From contig HG738138.1 in the NCBI GenBank assembly GCA_000499405.2, positions 21,896,824 through 21,960,823 on the forward strand: DNA of 64,000 bases, written 5' to 3'. This document shows, piece by piece, positions 61,064 through 64,000 of the stretch (position 1 is the first letter of the stretch; each line of letters opens with the position of its first letter). The DNA is from Onchocerca volvulus. Taxonomy: Eukaryota > Nematoda > Chromadorea > Rhabditida > Onchocercidae. A program made the translations under genes and the position numbers. The notes under the pieces were generated by a model. That model was not told where the DNA came from. It made no database searches and saw only the letters and a program-made list of their open reading frames with translations.

Positions 61064-63489
61064 ATGTCAGGAGACTTTGCAATGATTCCTACTGATCCAA
61101 AACCATCATCTCAAGATAGTAGCAGAAGCCTCAAAATATCGGTATATTCTTTTAAGTCACTGAACGGAGATGTACAATTTCAATTATCAATGAATTTTAA
61201 TAAAATTTTTTTGAAGTTTTGCTTCAACACAAACAATGTTTTTGTTATTTCAATTATTTCAAAGTTTTCTATGCCAAATATATTGAAAAATCTTACAAAC
61301 TTATCAGATTTCCATTATTCAAGAAGAATACCGATTTAACCTCAGCAGAGGTAAAAGCGATTATAAATGAAAGTTTGAAACCATTCTGGCAGAACCTGAA
61401 AAGTGAAGTCAAAAATAGTCATAAATGTAACATGACGATTCCGGATTTTACGAAAAGCTTATATCGATATGAAAAGCAGGTAAGATTCAATAATGGTGAT
61501 AAGTTATTAGTACTAATATTTAAATATTATTTTTCGAACAGTATCTGCTATTAACAAAACCTTATTCCTGATATGGCAAGAATCTCTCACTGCAATTGAT
61601 TTGTTGTAAAAGTTGAAATGATGAAGAGTTTTGAAAAATAAAAAGTCTTCAGATCAGATTTGTATTCTTATCCTTATCACCAAGCCAGTTTCGCTTTCTC
61701 TGTAGAAATGATTTTACAAATCTTAATACTTTTCGCTTTCTCTTCGTCGCAATAAAACTGTAACTCAGTTATTTTCTCATAAATGTTCTGTAGCAACAGA
61801 ACTTCTTTTTTTATTTTCTCATTTAAGATTACATTATTTGACATTCTTTGAAATGAAATTTGATTATTGTCAGCTAAGCCAAATAAAACTATCGTTTTTA
61901 ATTCCAATAACTGGAAGAAGGAAAATTATCAATACACCTTACTAAGGAAAATCAAGAAAAATCTATAAAAATCATTATTCATTAGAAAGCTACTGTTATA
62001 CTGGTAAATGTTTATGTTAAATAATTACATGAATTTGATTTTAGACTTGATGTTGTAAAAAAGAGAACTATCAACATCTGGAGTTTGAATAGCATAATGC
62101 AAGATTAAACGATGCTTAACAATACTGCTTAAATTCCTCGTAACAAGATCAGAATTATCTTTTTTCTGGACAAATTTATATTTTTTTCCATTTTTCAGTT
62201 ATTAAATAACAAGCTGCGCATGATAATAACAAATGCTCGTAACTGTAAGGTTGCAACAACGCAAACTTCTCCACTGGATAATATGATACTGACTGATGGC
62301 TCGAATCCCAAACCATCGCTAATAGAAGAACGTATCATAAATCTCCTGAATAGCCAAGATTCTCAGTTATCAGTTGATCGCATTGCGGATTTAGTTATGC
62401 AAAAATTGGGAATTCTGAAAATTGCTGAAGCAGACATGAAATTGTTTCAGAAAAATACGAAAAATGAAAAATATGCCACCGTAAGTTTTTAAAAATAATC
62501 GAATACAGTCTGTAGTTTGAAGTGAATTCTGTATTTGCAAATTTAAGATACGAAAAGTAAAACAGGCGCAACGTAGACATTTGGAGAAACTAAAGCAAAA
62601 TTATATGATACAACTAAAAAGTGTTGAATCTCAAAACGAGCTAGAAATAAAACGACTGAAAAGCCACATAAAAAGAATGGAGGTAAGTGATATTTTATTT
62701 TTGTACTGATAATTCTAAAAAGTAAGAATTACCGCGCAGATCTAGCTGAAAACTGGAGTTTCATTTTAAAAATGCTAAATCATTTTACTTATACTAGTTT
62801 TAAAGAGGATTTTAAATTCTAATCATTTCAGGAAGAAAGGAAAACCATGAATGATAAGTTAGACAACTGTGAAAGAAAACTGAGGAATGCAGAAGCAAGC
62901 ATTGTTAAGATGGAAGCAGAAAATCGTATGCTTCATGAAGAAAATCGAGTATTCAAACAGGATCTGGCGAAACGTTGTGATACTAACGAGAACCTTCATG
63001 TAATAGTTCACTTTGATAACGCTGTTGAATATCTTCTGATAAGCAACATGTGTAACAGTGCTGTTATCAAATGCACTTACTTTACTTAGTATTAATTTAA
63101 ATGCAATGTGATTGAACTTCGGTCATCATATTGCTAGATATTTTCTACTTCCAGAAGAGCATATTGCTTATTAATGGCCTTAAAGATAAACTCAGGAAAT
63201 CCGAAGAAGCAAAAAAAGTGATTCTGCAACAATTTCGCCTTTTAGAAACGGAACGTGATGAACTTGTGGAAGCGATCTACCACGGAATACACGAAGTTAG
63301 TCATTCATCAGAAATTTTACTTCGTGCCTTTTTATTGCGAATTCAACTTTTTTAGGATCAAATCAAATTTCCGAACTGCTTTTATATTCAACATCAATAA
63401 TTCAGGTGAAGAAAGTAAACCGTCTAGGCGATCGGATTTTGACAGCTGAAATCACAAAAGCGGAGGATCAAATTGAAAGACAAAAATAA
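61064..63489 (+). CDS. Coiled-coil protein, 7 exons, weakly GAS8/DRC4-like C terminus
   Basis: Exons 61064-61141, 61324-61479, 62199-62480, 62548-62682, 62832-62999, 63155-63295 and 63406-63489 give 347 residues. All introns are phase 0, so every exon is a multiple of three. Residues from about 180 onward form a long coiled coil ([39 protein letters not shown]). The segment [21 protein letters not shown] resembles the end of the coiled coil of GAS8/DRC4, a dynein-regulatory protein of cilia. Any coiled coil could give such a match, so function is open. An alternative start of exon 2 at 61327 is in frame. The last exon has a diverged duplicate downstream. Confidence 0.75.
61677..62200 (-). CDS. 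Candidate antisense gene nested in intron 2 of the coiled-coil gene
   Basis: Two minus-strand segments look coding. One at about 62190-62040 reads [20 protein letters not shown]. The other runs from about 61910, after TTCTTCCAG, to a stop at 61677 and reads [20 protein letters not shown]. They can be joined in phase 0 with a GTTGAT donor inside TPD|VDS. Both are helical and charged. No start codon with a signal was fixed and no family is recognised. The intron would have to be transcribed from both strands. Confidence 0.35.
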
Positions 63490-63800
63490 GATACTGATAT
63501 CTGTAATTCAGTTTGTCAGTCTTTCACCTATTCAGTGAAATTTTATGCAAATACAATTATTTATATAAGCCGTAGAAAAACAGAACTCCTTTTTGAAAAT
63601 TCTGATAAATAATCTTATAATATGTTTTAAAGGAACTAAAGAACTGAGTATATGTATCACAAAAACGGAGGATCAAATTCAAAAAAAGTGAGACACTGAT
63701 ACTTGCAATTCAATTTGTCGGTTTTCTCTTTGTTCAGTGAAATTTTAAGCGAAAACGATTTCTATCTACATAAGTCATACAAAAACAGAACTTCTTTCTA
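63449..63800 (+). repeat. Duplicated terminal exon and 3' flank of the coiled-coil gene
   Basis: Sequence from about 63449 (CACAAAAGCGGAGGATCAAATT, inside the last exon) to about 63590 recurs at about 63657-63800 (CACAAAAACGGAGGATCAAATT...). They share ACTGATA, TTCAGTGAAATTTTA and AAAAACAGAACT. The second copy has an in-frame change near the stop and appears non-coding. Confidence 0.7.
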
Positions 63801-63904
63801 TTAATATGTAATATATCAAAATTCCAGAAATAATTTCTGCAAAACTTACTGATCTCTTGGTCTGCTCCTATATTTGCTCGATTTTTAGAGTTCTGTGCAT
63901 AGAA

Positions 63905-64000
63905 ATGAAGCTGAACACAACAACAGCTGCCTCATGCTTCCGCATCTACCCCATTTCAAAAATTCCACTTAATTTCGTTTACTCAATCCCGACCCAGTTT
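63905..64000 (+). other. Open frame running off the window end, uncertain
   Basis: An ATG at 63905 opens a frame (MKLNTTTAASCFRIYP...) that stays open for 32 codons to the edge. The local sequence is richer in C than the surroundings. It may be the start of a gene; nothing can be named. Confidence 0.2.

Overview
This window looks like nuclear DNA of a parasitic nematode, most likely a filarial or other spirurid worm. It is very AT-rich. Genes are split into many short exons with GT-AG introns. Several start codons sit a few bases after a TTTTCAG-like site, as expected for spliced-leader trans-splicing. The gene content includes a flp-21-type neuropeptide gene and a secreted Gly/His-rich gene I could not place in any family. 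No rRNA, tRNA, CRISPR array or bacterial operon was seen. All gene models were spliced by eye from reading frame, splice sites and remembered family patterns; no search was run.

Layout, left to right. 1010-3666 (+) EB1 microtubule plus-end protein. 5316-9816 (+) LSM5, whose single 4.2 kb intron is filled with broken BEL/Pao retrotransposon pieces in inverted arrangement. 9.8-16.8 kb is gene-poor, with one weak small-gene candidate near 15.1-15.5 kb. 16850-18816 (+) FMRFamide-like peptide precursor (flp-21 type). 18.8-23.4 kb is repeat-rich, with a strong 64-nt hairpin at 19695-19758. 23409-31233 (+) a complete 17-exon SID-1/SIDT family membrane protein. 32380-33735 (+) secreted Gly/His-rich protein. 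34708-36618 (+) ER chaperone RAP (LRPAP1). 47471-37628 (-) a large type II membrane protein with a probable BRICHOS domain and a Gln/Asn-rich tail. 47.5-53.6 kb is gene-poor with repeats. 53673-58461 (+) TAPT1. 60185-59694 (-) 3' part of a very basic protein. 60521-60786 (+) 75-residue charged protein. 61064-63489 (+) coiled-coil protein, with a duplicated copy of its last exon downstream.

The genes do not form a pathway. They are ordinary nematode housekeeping genes (EB1, LSM5, TAPT1, RAP) mixed with membrane and secreted genes. The most interesting are the SID-1 family gene, whose family includes the dsRNA channel of systemic RNAi, the BRICHOS protein with a Q/N-rich extension, the APGPRPLRFamide precursor and the unplaced secreted protein.
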